Assembly: GCA_020060105.1 (NCBI GenBank)
Contig: JAGVAV010000039.1
Coordinates: 1 to 45,091, forward strand
Source: Candidatus Woesebacteria bacterium
GTDB lineage: Bacteria; Patescibacteriota; Microgenomatia; Woykebacterales; 2-01-FULL-43-14
Reading direction: 5' to 3'
Length of the DNA: 45,091 nt
Shown here in pieces: positions 32,547 through 40,840 of the stretch (position 1 is its first letter; every line of letters begins with the position of its first letter). The notes below the pieces were generated by a model, which worked only from the letters and a program-made list of their open reading frames with translations, had not been told where the DNA came from and ran no database searches. The translations under genes were made by a program, and so were the position numbers.

Positions 32547-32876
32547 TTGACAAAGGGAGGGATGACGGTTGCCCAAGCTGGGAGGCTTGGCGGGTCGGCG
32601 GTCAAGAAGAAGTATGGGCTGCAGTTTTACGCTACTATTGGAAAAAAAGGTGGAGAGACTGTCGCCAAGCGTCGGGGTCCAGAGTTTTACTCTGAGATTG
32701 GTAAGAAGGGCGGCACGGCCGTCAAAGAAGGTCACGGTTCGGATTACTACCACCTGATCGGCCGAAAGGGTGGCCAGGCGATCAAGGAGAAGTATGGACC
32801 AGATTACTTCTCGGCGATTGGAAAAATGGGGGCGAGAAGCAAGGAAAGAAAGAGGAACGGTCAAAACGGTCGGTAA
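32547..32876 (+). CDS. KGG-repeat hydrophilin, first copy
   Basis: A 109-residue, highly charged, Gly-rich protein built of 20-residue units of the form I-G-K-K-G-G-x-x-V-x-x-x-x-G-x-E-F-Y-x-x. Four full units and one partial unit are present. The period and the G-(R/K)-K-G-G core resemble bacterial GsiB/KGG stress proteins and plant group 1 LEA proteins, which protect against water loss. I favour the TTG at 32547, 5 bases after GGAGG; an ATG at 32562 is also possible. The ATG at 32502 was rejected because it overlaps the -10 box. A terminator follows. Confidence 0.82.
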   Translation: MTKGGMTVAQAGRLGGSAVKKKYGLQFYATIGKKGGETVAKRRGPEFYSEIGKKGGTAVKEGHGSDYYHLIGRKGGQAIKEKYGPDYFSAIGKMGARSKERKRNGQNGR

Positions 32877-32899
32877 GGACTAGGGAGGGATGATCCAGC

Positions 32900-32950
32900 G
32901 GGCTTGAAGATGATTCACTCAAGAACTATCTTCAAGCCCCTTCTTTTTTA
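32900..32950 (+). terminator. Terminator of first KGG gene
   Basis: GGGCTTGAAGAT (32900-32911) and ATCTTCAAGCCC (32928-32939) form a perfect 12-base stem with a 16-base loop, followed by CTTCTTTTTT. Confidence 0.88.
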
Positions 32951-33205
32951 GCTAACCTACCTGCATTTCCGTTTCACTTTTTTGGGATTGTTTTGATAGT
33001 CAAACTATATGAAAAATTCCAAATTCAAAATCCAAATCACCAAGTATTGTTTGAACTCAAATGACTAAATCCAAAACGTTTTGATTTTTGAACCCGATTA
33101 AATCGGGTTTGAATTTGATTATTGGTCATTGTTTGGTCATTGGAATTTGGTGATTGGTGCTTTATATTCTAGATTCTTAAAAGTGCCGGTTGGTTAATTT
33201 TATTA
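32951..33205. repeat. AT-rich intergenic inverted-repeat element
   Basis: Within the long gap between the two KGG genes (32877-33249) no gene is seen beyond the terminator. From about 33013 to 33160 the sequence is an imperfect inverted repeat: ATCACCAA at 33036-33043 pairs with TTGGTGAT at 33147-33154. Inside are the 12-base palindrome CAAAACGTTTTG (33072-33083) and a perfect 9-base stem AACCCGATT-A-AATCGGGTT (33091-33109). TTGGTCATTG is repeated directly nearby. It may be a MITE-like remnant. Confidence 0.5.
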
Positions 33206-33211
33206 TGGCGC

Positions 33212-33241
33212 TTGACAGCCAGGAAGAACTTGTGGTATATG
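33212..33241 (+). promoter_or_regulatory. Promoter of second KGG gene
   Basis: TTGACA (33212-33217), 18 bases, TATATG (33236-33241), again preceded by TGG. The box sequences match those of the first KGG gene, suggesting common control. Confidence 0.7.
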
Positions 33242-33273
33242 GCTGATAAATGTCTTTAAAGGAGAACAAAGGG

Positions 33274-33591
33274 ATGAGTGATCAGGTCGGGGTGATGAGC
33301 GTTCGCGAAGCGGGAAGGAAGGGAGGCAAAGCGGTCCGAGAAAAGTACGGGCTGGAGTTTTATTCTCACATCGGAAAGAAGGGCGGTACGGCGGTTGCTC
33401 GAGAACGCGGCTCGGAATTTTATTCCGAGATTGGCAAGAAGGGAGGAAACACCGTTGCCGCTCAACGGGGACCAGAGTTTTACGCGGAAATCGGCCGTAG
33501 GGGTGGGGAAAAGTTAAGGGATAGCGTTAGCCCTAGCTATTACTCGGATATCGGTCGGAAAGGCGGGCGGGGCAGAAAGAGACCTAAATAG
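33274..33591 (+). CDS. KGG-repeat hydrophilin, second copy
   Basis: A 105-residue paralogue of the first KGG protein, again with four 20-residue units (A-G-R-K-G-G-K-A-V, I-G-K-K-G-G-T-A-V and so on) plus a basic partial unit ending R-K-R-P-K. The fourth unit has lost the usual Gly before the F-Y pair (SVSPSYYSD). The start at 33274 lies 9 bases after AAAGGAG; the upstream ATG at 33250 precedes that ribosome site. The gene has its own promoter and terminator, so promoter, gene and terminator seem duplicated as one cassette. Confidence 0.85.
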   Translation: MSDQVGVMSVREAGRKGGKAVREKYGLEFYSHIGKKGGTAVARERGSEFYSEIGKKGGNTVAAQRGPEFYAEIGRRGGEKLRDSVSPSYYSDIGRKGGRGRKRPK

Positions 33592-33615
33592 TTGCTCCGG
33601 CATTTTGCTTGATCG

Positions 33616-33651
33616 GGGCTTGAGATTTTCTTCTTAAGCCCTTTCTTTTTT
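33616..33651. terminator. Terminator between second KGG gene and uvrB
   Basis: GGGCTTGAGA and TCTTAAGCCC form a 10-base stem with one G-T pair, followed by TTTCTTTTTT. It ends the plus-strand KGG transcript and overlaps the 3' end of uvrB on the other strand. Its GGGCTTGA/AAGCCC arms resemble those of the first KGG terminator. Confidence 0.78.
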
Positions 33652-35676
33652 CAGCTCGCTGATTTGGTCGCGCAAAAGGGCGGCTTTTTCAAATTCTAGC
33701 GTCTGAACTGCCTGCTTCATTTGTTTTTCCAAATCTTTGATTAATCTTCTTATTTCTTCTTTAGGAACCGAGGCCAAATCTAATTTTTCTTTCGTAGTTT
33801 CAGTTTGAGGTTGAAGTTCCTTTAATCTTTCGCTAATGTCTTTAACCGCTTTTTGGATGGCGGTGGGAGTGACGTTATGCTTTTGATTATATTCAAGCTG
33901 GATTTTTCGGCGCCGACTAGTTTCTTCAACCGCTTGTTGAATGGATTTGGTAAGGTTGTCGGCGTACATGATTACCTGGCCGCGAATATGCCTGGCCGCC
34001 CGGCCGATCGTTTGAATCAAAGAAATTTTTGATCTTAAGAAACCTTCTTTATCGGCGTCTAGAATGGCCACTAAGGAAACTTCCGGTAAATCTAGGCCTT
34101 CGCGCAGCAAGTTGATCCCCACGACCACGTCGTAAACCCCGGTTCTTAAATCTCGCAGAATGCCGACTCTTTCAAGGGTGTCGATGTCTGAATGAAGATA
34201 CATCACTTTAATCCCTTCCTCGCTAAGGTAAGAAGAAAGTTCCTCGGCCATTCTTTTAGTTAGGGTGGTTACCAAAACCCTCTCCCCGGATCTGACTCGG
34301 GTTTCAACTTCTTTGACTAAATCTCTTATTTGCCCTTCGGTGGGTCGGATGGAAATAGCCGGGTCAAGTATTCCGGTTGGGCGGATGACTTGCTCGGCGA
34401 CTTGTTCGGATAAAGACAGCTCGTATTCATCAGGGGTGGCCGAGACGAAAACGACTTGATTTAACTTTCGGATAAACTCCTCGTAACGCAAAGGCCGGTT
34501 ATCCATGGCCGAAGGAAGACGAAACCCAAAATCGATCAAGGTTTGTTTCCGGCTTCTTTCCCCGGCCCACATCCCCCGGATTTGAGGGAGGCTCATGTGG
34601 GATTCGTCAATAATAGTTAGAAAATCTTTGGGCCCGCCCCCCGAAGCCTTCTCGATCCCCGTAGTTTTAGCGGAGGGGATGGTGAAGGGGGGAAAGTAAT
34701 CCAATAAAGTGTAAGGAGGTTCGCCGCTTTTTCGGCCGTCAAAATAACGGGAATAATTTTCAATCCCGCTGCAGTAGCCCAACTGCTGGATCATTTCCAG
34801 ATCATACTTGGTTCTTTCCTCGATTCTTTGAGCTTCTAACAACTGATTGTTTTTTTGAAAATAGGCGACCCTTTCGGAAAGTTCTTTTTCAATTTCTTTG
34901 ATCGGGTTATCGGTATTTTCAAAAGGCATCACGTAATGTTTGGCGGGAAAAACTTCGACTTTTTCGGCGAAGTTTATAACTTCCCCATTGACCGGGTCAA
35001 AATAGATAATTTTTTCCAGCTGAAGGCCAAAAAAACTTAACCTCACTCCCCTTTCTTCATCCGCCGGGTAAATGTCGATTACATCTCCCTTGACCCTAAA
35101 GGTTCCCCGCTTAAAATCTAGATCGTTTCTTTCGTATTGAAGGCTGACCAGGCTGGCTAACAACTCACTTCTTTCGTAGGAACGTCCGACCTGAACAGTT
35201 AGAGTACTGTTTTTATAAGACTGCGGAGAGCCGATGTTGTAAATGCAGGAAACGGAGGCGACGATGATCACGTCGCTTCGGGTAAGCAAGGCTTTAGTCG
35301 CGGCGAGGCGAAGACGGTCGATCTCTTCATTTATCTGAGCGTCCTTTTCAATGTAAAGATCTTTGTGGGGAACGTAGGCTTCGGGTTGGTAGTAGTCATA
35401 GTAAGAGACAAAATATTCCACCGCCGCTTCGGGGAAAAACTCTCGAAATTCGCTGGCTAGCTGGGCGGCTAAAGTCTTATTATGAGCGATTACCAGTGTG
35501 GGTTTTCCCACTTTAGCGATGACATTGGCCATAGTGTAAGTTTTTCCCGTGCCGGTAGCACCCAAAAGGGTTTGGTACTTCACTCCATGTTTAATTCCCT
35601 CAGTGAGTTTTTCAATCGCTTGGGGTTGATCACCGGTGGGAGAAAAAGCCGAAACAAGAACGAACTTTTCATTCAT
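33634..35676 (-). CDS. uvrB: UvrB, excinuclease ABC subunit B
   Basis: A 680-residue helicase-like subunit that verifies damage and recruits UvrC. The Walker A motif is [14 protein letters not shown]; the beta-hairpin region has [12 protein letters not shown]; the helicase motifs include [16 protein letters not shown] and [11 protein letters not shown]-terminal UVR domain ([20 protein letters not shown]) mirrors that of UvrC. The start giving [20 protein letters not shown] was chosen; the upstream in-frame start would run through the promoter. A TTGTCA-17-GAAAAT promoter ends 6 bases before the ATG. Confidence 0.97.
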   Translation of the reverse strand: MNEKFVLVSAFSPTGDQPQAIEKLTEGIKHGVKYQTLLGATGTGKTYTMANVIAKVGKPTLVIAHNKTLAAQLASEFREFFPEAAVEYFVSYYDYYQPEAYVPHKDLYIEKDAQINEEIDRLRLAATKALLTRSDVIIVASVSCIYNIGSPQSYKNSTLTVQVGRSYERSELLASLVSLQYERNDLDFKRGTFRVKGDVIDIYPADEERGVRLSFFGLQLEKIIYFDPVNGEVINFAEKVEVFPAKHYVMPFENTDNPIKEIEKELSERVAYFQKNNQLLEAQRIEERTKYDLEMIQQLGYCSGIENYSRYFDGRKSGEPPYTLLDYFPPFTIPSAKTTGIEKASGGGPKDFLTIIDESHMSLPQIRGMWAGERSRKQTLIDFGFRLPSAMDNRPLRYEEFIRKLNQVVFVSATPDEYELSLSEQVAEQVIRPTGILDPAISIRPTEGQIRDLVKEVETRVRSGERVLVTTLTKRMAEELSSYLSEEGIKVMYLHSDIDTLERVGILRDLRTGVYDVVVGINLLREGLDLPEVSLVAILDADKEGFLRSKISLIQTIGRAARHIRGQVIMYADNLTKSIQQAVEETSRRRKIQLEYNQKHNVTPTAIQKAVKDISERLKELQPQTETTKEKLDLASVPKEEIRRLIKDLEKQMKQAVQTLEFEKAALLRDQISELKKERA

Positions 35677-35682
35677 GACCCC

Positions 35683-35711
35683 ATTTTCGCAAAAATAGTT
35701 CCAATTGACAA
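35683..35711 (-). promoter_or_regulatory. Promoter of uvrB, leaderless
   Basis: Minus-strand TTGTCA (35706-35711), 17 bases, GAAAAT (35683-35688) with a TGC extension, then 6 bases to the ATG. The dyad ATTTT-CGC-AAAAAT overlaps the -10 box and might be a regulator site. Confidence 0.5.
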
Positions 35712-35731
35712 CCCTATCACGCACTTCACTT

Positions 35732-35770
35732 CACACACCCGGTGTGTGTTAGCTAGACACCTCGGGAATA
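35732..35770 (+). repeat. REP-like element, copy C
   Basis: CACACACC-C-GGTGTGTG (35732-35748) is a perfect 8-base stem, followed by TTAGCTAGACACCTCGGGAATA. It matches copy A at 24229-24262 over its core and lies about 11 kb from the RAYT gene, in the uvrB-lexA intergenic region. Confidence 0.75.
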
Positions 35771-35798
35771 ACAAAAAGTTAAAAAGTTAACTTTTTGT
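35771..35798. repeat. Strong hairpin next to REP copy C
   Basis: ACAAAAAGTTAA (35771-35782), a 4-base loop and TTAACTTTTTGT (35787-35798) make a perfect 12-base stem. It begins directly after the REP copy, between divergently transcribed genes where no transcript is expected to end. The rest of the 35677-36016 gap is AT-rich and contains only the uvrB and lexA promoters. Confidence 0.6.
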
Positions 35799-35857
35799 GT
35801 TAATCCTACGAAGTTAGGCCATTAAAAACTGATCCATTTTGATTATCTAAGATCTAG

Positions 35858-35889
35858 TTGACAAGGAACCGAAAATATGGCCATAATTT
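35858..35889 (+). promoter_or_regulatory. lexA promoter with overlapping palindrome
   Basis: TTGACA (35858-35863), 18 bases, CATAAT (35882-35887). An 18-base near-palindrome, AAAATATGGCCATAATTT (35872-35889, core TATGGCCATA perfect), covers the -10 box. That is where an autorepressor site would be expected. It does not resemble the E. coli or Bacillus LexA boxes. Confidence 0.5.
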
Positions 35890-36016
35890 AACCAAAGAAA
35901 AACCAACAATAATTTAAAATTTTAATTTCAAATTGAAAATTTCGGCTCTACTAAAAGGACTGCATTTAAGGTTTAAATAAGAGAGTTTACCAGTTTAAGC
36001 TTTAAAGGAGGAAAAT

Positions 36017-36631
36017 ATGGCCCCTGTTATTTACAAACGTCAGCGCGATTTGCTCGATTTCATTTCTCAGTACATGCAAAAACACGGTTATGCCCCGACT
36101 CTCCCGGAGATTTGTGACGGGATTGGGGTTCGCTCTCCGGCCACGGTTCATGAGCATATTATGAACTTGGTGGTCAAAGGAGTTTTGAGGAAAGTGGACG
36201 GGGCACGTCGAGGAATCGAGATTGTCGATCAAAAGATTGCCGGTTGGGTTGGGGGCGTCGAAGTACCCCTAGTTGGTTATATCGCCGCCGGGCAGCCGAT
36301 CGAAGCGATTGAAAACCCCAATGAGACGATTAACATCCCGACTGACATGATGGGAAGACACCGAACATTTGTCCTTCAGGTTAAAGGTAATTCCATGATT
36401 GAAGCGGCGATTGAGGACGGAGATTATGTGGTTATCGAGCAAAAGGAGACCGCCGACGATGGCGATATCGTGGTGGCCCTTTTAAATGAAAGTTTCGCGA
36501 CTTTAAAGAGATACTATAAAGAAAAAGATTGTATTCGTCTAGAACCGGCTAATTCGACGATGAACGCGATCCGAACAAAAGACGTTCGGATCCAAGGTAA
36601 AGTAGTCGGAGTGATTAGGAAATATAACTAA
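36017..36631 (+). CDS. lexA: LexA repressor
   Basis: A 204-residue SOS repressor. Residues 1-70 form the winged-helix DNA-binding domain (Y-A-P-T-L-P-E-I-C-D-G-I-G-V-R-S-P-A-T-V-H-E-H). The self-cleavage bond is A91-G92 in YIAAGQPIEA; the catalytic dyad is S126 (KGNSMIEAAI) and K164 (FATLKRYY). All residues needed for RecA-stimulated autocleavage are present. AAAGGAGG precedes the ATG, and the leader is about 120 bases. It is divergent from uvrB, a common SOS target. Confidence 0.96.
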   Translation: MAPVIYKRQRDLLDFISQYMQKHGYAPTLPEICDGIGVRSPATVHEHIMNLVVKGVLRKVDGARRGIEIVDQKIAGWVGGVEVPLVGYIAAGQPIEAIENPNETINIPTDMMGRHRTFVLQVKGNSMIEAAIEDGDYVVIEQKETADDGDIVVALLNESFATLKRYYKEKDCIRLEPANSTMNAIRTKDVRIQGKVVGVIRKYN

Positions 36632-36634
36632 AGC

Positions 36635-37009
36635 CTATTTAATGTAGGTTTTAACTTCGGAAACAACTTGGTTGGGAGTGTAGGCACTTTTAACTAAGTA
36701 GCTGTTAGCGCCGAGGTCGAAGCACTGTTTAATTATTTCATCTTGGCCTAAGTTAGTTAGGATAATAACGGGAATGTTTTTGGTTTCAGGGTTGCCTTTA
36801 ATTGCTTTTAAAACATCTTGGCCATTTACTTTCGGTAACATCAAATCAAGGAGAATTAAATCCGGAACTTCTCCGATGATTTTTTTCGTTCCTTCTTCGC
36901 CGTCCACCGCGACCACAACGTCAAAACCTTCTTTTTTAAGCTGTCTTTCGTAAAGATCTCTAACAAAAAAATCATCTTCGACAATGACAATTTTTTTACC
37001 GTTGCTCAT
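36635..37009 (-). CDS. Stand-alone response regulator receiver
   Basis: A 124-residue CheY-like receiver with no output domain. The acidic pair is E11-D12-D13, the phosphorylated residue is D55 in LILLDLMLPK, and the closing motif is N-S-Y-L-V-K-S-A-Y-T. It resembles the other receiver at 26964-27356 along its length. AAGGAGG lies 8 bases before the ATG. It converges on lexA (stops 3 bases apart) and is divergent from the membrane kinase gene, its probable partner. Confidence 0.92.
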   Translation of the reverse strand: MSNGKKIVIVEDDFFVRDLYERQLKKEGFDVVVAVDGEEGTKKIIGEVPDLILLDLMLPKVNGQDVLKAIKGNPETKNIPVIILTNLGQDEIIKQCFDLGANSYLVKSAYTPNQVVSEVKTYIK

Positions 37010-37099
37010 CTTTATTACCTCCTTGGAAATGACTGATAATGATGCTTTCTAATAATAAAAATACCATGTTTTAATCAAAGAAACAAGCCCCACTTGACT

Positions 37100-37108
37100 T
37101 GCTATAAT
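37100..37108 (+). promoter_or_regulatory. Extended -10 promoter of membrane kinase gene
   Basis: TGCTATAAT (37100-37108) is a full extended -10 box. No good -35 box is found at the usual distance, as is typical for extended -10 promoters. The leader would be about 40 bases. Confidence 0.5.
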
Positions 37109-37155
37109 AAGTTAGTGAATAATATTGATAAGTAATCTGTTACTAGGTTTAAAAG

Positions 37156-38436
37156 ATGACTTCTGCCGAACTGAGTTATTTAAAAAGATACCGCAAAGTT
37201 GTTGAAATTACCATTTGGTTTTTAATAATTTTTTCTTTTTTGGTAATTAACTTTGGTCCTTCTAAAGCCTCCGGAGCAAACCAGTTATACGCAAATTTAA
37301 CCCTAATCGTTGGTTTCATTTTCACCACCGTTTACTACTATATTGTTGTCCCTCGTTATGAATCTAGAGCTTTGGTGACAGCGAGCGCGGTCTTTTACGC
37401 TCTTCTAACCGTTTTTCTAGTTTGGTTTTCCGGAATGGATAAAAGTTTGTTGACCGGACTTCTAGTCGTTCCGATTATGATCACGGGAATGCTTTTAGGA
37501 GTGGTTGAGCTAACCTTAGTTATTGTGATTGAGTACGGATTCATTTTTCCAATGACGGTTTATTACTATCAAACGGAGGGTTGGAGTAATTCAACCATTG
37601 GTTTGGCTCGATTATCTGTGGCTATCTTTATTATCGGGGTCGTTGGTTTTGTAAATACTCGCGAACTTTCTAAACGAGCGAAGGAAGGGACTCAGATGAA
37701 AGAACAGGCGGAAAAGATGATGGAAATTACCAAGGTTAAAGATGAGTTTTTGGCAATGTCTTCACATAACCTTCGAACGCCGGTCGGCGCGATCAAGGGT
37801 TATTTAGACATTTTTATGCATGGAGAGGCCGGAAAACTGACTAAGGAACAAAAATTGATGTTGGAAAAAATCAAAATAAATAATGATCGGTTATTTGAAA
37901 CGGTGGAAGAATTAGTCAATATCTCGGTTATTGAGTCAGGAACCTTGAGTTTATTTACTCAACCGGTGGCCATTGAACAGTTGGTTTCTAAGAATCTCGC
38001 CGGTAATTATGAAACCAAGGCAAAGGAAAAGGGAATAGAGCTGGTTTTTGAAAAACCGGAGAAGAAACTGCCTTTAGTTAAAGTTGACGTTCGCCGATTC
38101 AACGAAGCTTTTTGCGGTTTGGTGGATAACGCGATCAAGTTTACTGATAAAGGGTTGGTCACGGTGAGGCTTCATCAAGAGGGGGACTTCCTAGTTGTTT
38201 CCGTGATTGATACTGGCCGAGGGATTCCCAAAGAGGAGATAGACAAGCTTTTTCAAAAGTTTTACCGAGTTGAAAACGCCTTAAACTTTGGCACTGAAGG
38301 GAGCGGTTTAGGTCTGTATATGGCTAAATTAATTATCGAGGCTCACGGAGGCAAGATTTGGATTGACTCTGAGTTAGGGAAAGGAAGCACCTTTAGTTTT
38401 ACGGTTCCGATAATAAAAGAGGAAGAACCAATATAA
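37156..38436 (+). CDS. Membrane sensor histidine kinase
   Basis: A 426-residue kinase with about six membrane helices in residues 15-170 and no large extracellular loop. A short coiled coil (175-195) leads to HisKA with H204 in the unusual form [17 protein letters not shown] (most relatives have S-H-E-L-R-T-P). The HATPase motifs are [16 protein letters not shown] and [12 protein letters not shown]. It likely senses a membrane or intramembrane signal and passes phosphate to the neighbouring receiver. GlcG-like and GAF proteins follow on the same strand. Confidence 0.92.
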   Translation: MTSAELSYLKRYRKVVEITIWFLIIFSFLVINFGPSKASGANQLYANLTLIVGFIFTTVYYYIVVPRYESRALVTASAVFYALLTVFLVWFSGMDKSLLTGLLVVPIMITGMLLGVVELTLVIVIEYGFIFPMTVYYYQTEGWSNSTIGLARLSVAIFIIGVVGFVNTRELSKRAKEGTQMKEQAEKMMEITKVKDEFLAMSSHNLRTPVGAIKGYLDIFMHGEAGKLTKEQKLMLEKIKINNDRLFETVEELVNISVIESGTLSLFTQPVAIEQLVSKNLAGNYETKAKEKGIELVFEKPEKKLPLVKVDVRRFNEAFCGLVDNAIKFTDKGLVTVRLHQEGDFLVVSVIDTGRGIPKEEIDKLFQKFYRVENALNFGTEGSGLGLYMAKLIIEAHGGKIWIDSELGKGSTFSFTVPIIKEEEPI

Positions 38437-38467
38437 TAGTAAAAATTTATTTTCCAAAGGAGGAAGT

Positions 38468-38869
38468 ATGGACATTACTTTAGAGCAAGCCAAAAAAGTG
38501 ATTGAGGTCGCTCAAAAGAAAGCTAAAGAACTGGGTTTTCCCGCTTCGGTGGCGGTGGTTGATTCGGGGGGTAACCTAGTGGCTTTGGAAAAGCAGGATG
38601 GGGCAATTTTAGCCAGCGTGGGGATCTCTCAAGAAAAGGCTTACAGCGCTGCCTCGACGGGTTATACGACTGAACAACTCGGCGGAATTTCTCAGCCAGG
38701 CCAGTCTGCCTTTGGCTTAGCTCACGCCGATAAAGGAAGAATGACGATTTTTGAGGGCGGTGTGCCTCTTATGAGGGATGGAAAAATAATCGGTGGAGTT
38801 GGCGTTAGCGGAGGTTCGGCTCCTCAGGATGGAGATTGCGCCGAAGCAGCGGCCGCTGCGATTAAGTAA
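38468..38869 (+). CDS. GlcG/HbpS family protein
   Basis: A 133-residue protein of the GlcG/DUF336 family: L-E-Q-A-K-K-V-I-E-V-A-Q-K-K-A opening, V-A-V-V-D-S-G-G-N-L-V-A-L core, K-A-Y-S-A-A-S-T-G motif and a Gly-rich V-G-V-S-G-G-S end. HbpS-type members bind haem or cobalamin and report oxidative stress to a kinase in Streptomyces; others have no known ligand. No signal peptide is present. AAAGGAGG precedes the ATG and the gene follows the membrane kinase by 31 bases, so it may modulate that kinase. That link is inference. Confidence 0.88.
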   Translation: MDITLEQAKKVIEVAQKKAKELGFPASVAVVDSGGNLVALEKQDGAILASVGISQEKAYSAASTGYTTEQLGGISQPGQSAFGLAHADKGRMTIFEGGVPLMRDGKIIGGVGVSGGSAPQDGDCAEAAAAAIK

Positions 38870-38904
38870 TAAGATTTAAAAGCTGTCTTCAGTGAAGAAA
38901 AGAA

Positions 38905-39546
38905 ATGTTTTTTGACTTGCTTGCTGCAGGTAATTTGTTAGTTCTGATTTATCTGGCTTTTCAACTAACGATGTTTAGAAAGGAAGTCAAGGTTAGGTCT
39001 CGTTTGGAAAAAAGACTTGAAAATTTCGAAAGCGCTTTCAAAGCTTTTTTTACCCTAGTTAAAGCTGAGTTTCCCGAAGGAGATAAAAAAAAGGAAGATG
39101 CCTATCTTTTGTGGTTCCTTAAAGAAATCGAAAAAAGGTTAGGATTTACCAGCGAAACTTTTTCCTTGCTGGATGTGGAAAATCAAGTCCTGCGTTTAAG
39201 ATTTGATTATCAATTTCCCCAAGAGTATGTTAATCTTAAAAAAACTTTGTTTCCTTCTAAACCGGCAAGATCAATAGATGGTTTTGCCTTTAGCACCAAG
39301 CAACCGGTCGTTTCTAATGACACCATTCATGACCCAACCTTGAGATATTTCACTCATCTTACCCGATTTTTACCTTTTAAATCCTATTTATGCGCTCCAG
39401 TCGTTTTTAAGGGTAGGTCGATCGGCCTTTTTTTGATTGGAGACTACCACTTTAACCGTTTTGGGATTTATGAAGTCCGGGTATTGATGATTGTCGCTAA
39501 CTATCTTGGTTTGAATTTTAAGGTGATAAAAACATGGAATCAATAA
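38905..39546 (+). CDS. Membrane-anchored GAF domain protein
   Basis: A 213-residue protein with one helix at about 3-22 (LLAAGNLLVLIYLAFQLTMF), a coiled segment (25-55) and a GAF-like domain (about 65-210) with the closing strands SYLCAPVVFKGRSIGLFLIG. It has no enzyme or DNA-binding output. It overlaps the next gene by 13 bases, and that gene has the same architecture. Confidence 0.72.
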   Translation: MFFDLLAAGNLLVLIYLAFQLTMFRKEVKVRSRLEKRLENFESAFKAFFTLVKAEFPEGDKKKEDAYLLWFLKEIEKRLGFTSETFSLLDVENQVLRLRFDYQFPQEYVNLKKTLFPSKPARSIDGFAFSTKQPVVSNDTIHDPTLRYFTHLTRFLPFKSYLCAPVVFKGRSIGLFLIGDYHFNRFGIYEVRVLMIVANYLGLNFKVIKTWNQ

Positions 39547-40100
39547 TTTTAGGGTTTAGTCTAATCGCTATCACCGGAGCTATTTTTTTCCTAAAGCATA
39601 AGTTAGGAGAAATACGTCAGGAAAACAAAATTTTAAAGGCTAAAGCGGAGGAAGAAAATCAGAAGTTAACCGTTCTTTACAACATTACTCAAGCCGTGGC
39701 CCAAAACGAAAACGAGGCTGAAATTATTAAGATTATTTTAGCGGAAATGGCCGAACTTGGCTGGGATAAAAGCGCTCTTTGGTTAATGGGAAAGGGGCTT
39801 TCTCTAAAATTGGCTTATTCTCATGGCTTTTCGAAAGAGTGCCTCAATCTGGCTCAGCGCCAGGCGATTAGTGTAAAAGAGGTAAATGAAGAAGCCTTTT
39901 CTCTTAACGAGCAATCTGAAGTTGAAAAAGATCCTTTAGCCAAGATGAACAAGTTAAGATCTATCTTGGTTGTCCCTTTGGCTGAAAAGAAAAAGATAAA
40001 AGGAGTTTTGAAGATTTACGCCGCAGAGGAAAATAGGTTTGGCGACTTTGAGATTAATTACTTCTTAGTGGTTTCGAAATTTTTATCAAAGGTTCTTTAA
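39534..40100 (+). CDS. Membrane-anchored GAF domain protein, second of pair
   Basis: A 188-residue protein with a helix at about 3-20, a Lys/Glu-rich coiled coil (22-50) and a GAF domain (about 50-187) ending near the last strand (R-S-I-L-V-V-P-L-A-E-K-K-K-I-K-G-V-L-K-I-Y). As with its upstream partner there is no output domain. The overlap of 13 bases implies coupled translation, and the matching anchor and coiled coil suggest a heterodimer. Its stop overlaps that of the convergent ferredoxin gene by 3 bases. Confidence 0.72.
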   Translation: MESIILGFSLIAITGAIFFLKHKLGEIRQENKILKAKAEEENQKLTVLYNITQAVAQNENEAEIIKIILAEMAELGWDKSALWLMGKGLSLKLAYSHGFSKECLNLAQRQAISVKEVNEEAFSLNEQSEVEKDPLAKMNKLRSILVVPLAEKKKIKGVLKIYAAEENRFGDFEINYFLVVSKFLSKVL

Positions 40101-40333
40101 ATCTTTGGTTTTACTTTAATCGCGCAGTCGGGACAAAAGAGCTCGCAAAGCCCGCACTGGGTACAGGTTTTATCATCAACCTCCGGAGCGGGGGTGCTGT
40201 AATAATTCATTTCTTCCTGAGACCAACTTAAGGCTTTCACTGGACACTTCTCCAGGCAAATGCCGCAACCCTTGCAAAGATCCTTATAGATTTCGAGTTT
40301 TGAAGAAGGTTTTTCGACTACTTTAAATGTCAT
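40097..40333 (-). CDS. 2-oxoacid:ferredoxin oxidoreductase delta subunit (2x[4Fe-4S])
   Basis: A 78-residue ferredoxin-like subunit with two full cluster motifs: C-K-G-C-G-I-C-L-E-K-C-P and C-T-Q-C-G-L-C-E-L-F-C-P. It passes electrons from the catalytic beta subunit to external ferredoxin. It overlaps the gamma gene by 4 bases (ATGA) and ends the four-gene unit. Confidence 0.9.
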   Translation of the reverse strand: MTFKVVEKPSSKLEIYKDLCKGCGICLEKCPVKALSWSQEEMNYYSTPAPEVDDKTCTQCGLCELFCPDCAIKVKPKI

Positions 40334-40812
40334 ACGACTCCTGCATTGTAACCTGCCTTTAAGGCTTCGAAATTTACTTTAATAATCCCCTCGTCTTTAA
40401 CCGATTTCTTTTGCAAAATCTCATCCAAGGTGTTCTCCACGGCGGTTAAAGAAAGGAGACCGATTTTTTTAAGAAGCATTCCCAAGACAAAGACGTTGTG
40501 GACTCTAGGAGGAAAGTCAATCTGCGCAAGTTCAAAAAGCGAAATAACGTGAGTGGTTTTTCCCAGGTGGGGTCTGACTCTTTCTTTGGCTCTTTGGCAC
40601 ATCAGAACCATAAAATCAGCTTCCTTAAATTTTGGGTAAGCGATTGGGTGACTGTCAATCTGAACAAAAGCAATAGAGACTCCGCCTCTTTGCTCCACCC
40701 CAAAATTCGGGATATAAAGAGAATACTTACTGAGTTTATAAGCGGTTCGGGCCAAGACTTCGGCGATGAGCTGAACTCCTTGCCCGCCTTCTCCGGCGAT
40801 AAGAATCTTCAT
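40330..40812 (-). CDS. 2-oxoacid:ferredoxin oxidoreductase gamma subunit
   Basis: A 160-residue subunit with the opening KILIAGEGGQGVQLIAEVLA and P-N-F-G-V-E-Q-R-G-G-V-S-I-A-F-V, both typical of the gamma chain. It contributes to CoA binding and complex structure. It lies between the beta and delta genes on the same strand. Confidence 0.92.
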   Translation of the reverse strand: MKILIAGEGGQGVQLIAEVLARTAYKLSKYSLYIPNFGVEQRGGVSIAFVQIDSHPIAYPKFKEADFMVLMCQRAKERVRPHLGKTTHVISLFELAQIDFPPRVHNVFVLGMLLKKIGLLSLTAVENTLDEILQKKSVKDEGIIKVNFEALKAGYNAGVV

Positions 40813-40840
40813 AAAAATCCCCCAAATTTGATTATTAGCG

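Noticed and set aside
35771-35798. Intrinsic terminator
   Set aside because: The hairpin has a T-run in one arm, but it lies between divergent genes, so no known transcript would end there.
37094-37108. TTGACT with TATAAT as a standard promoter upstream of the membrane kinase gene
   Set aside because: Only three bases separate the boxes; the extended -10 element alone was kept.
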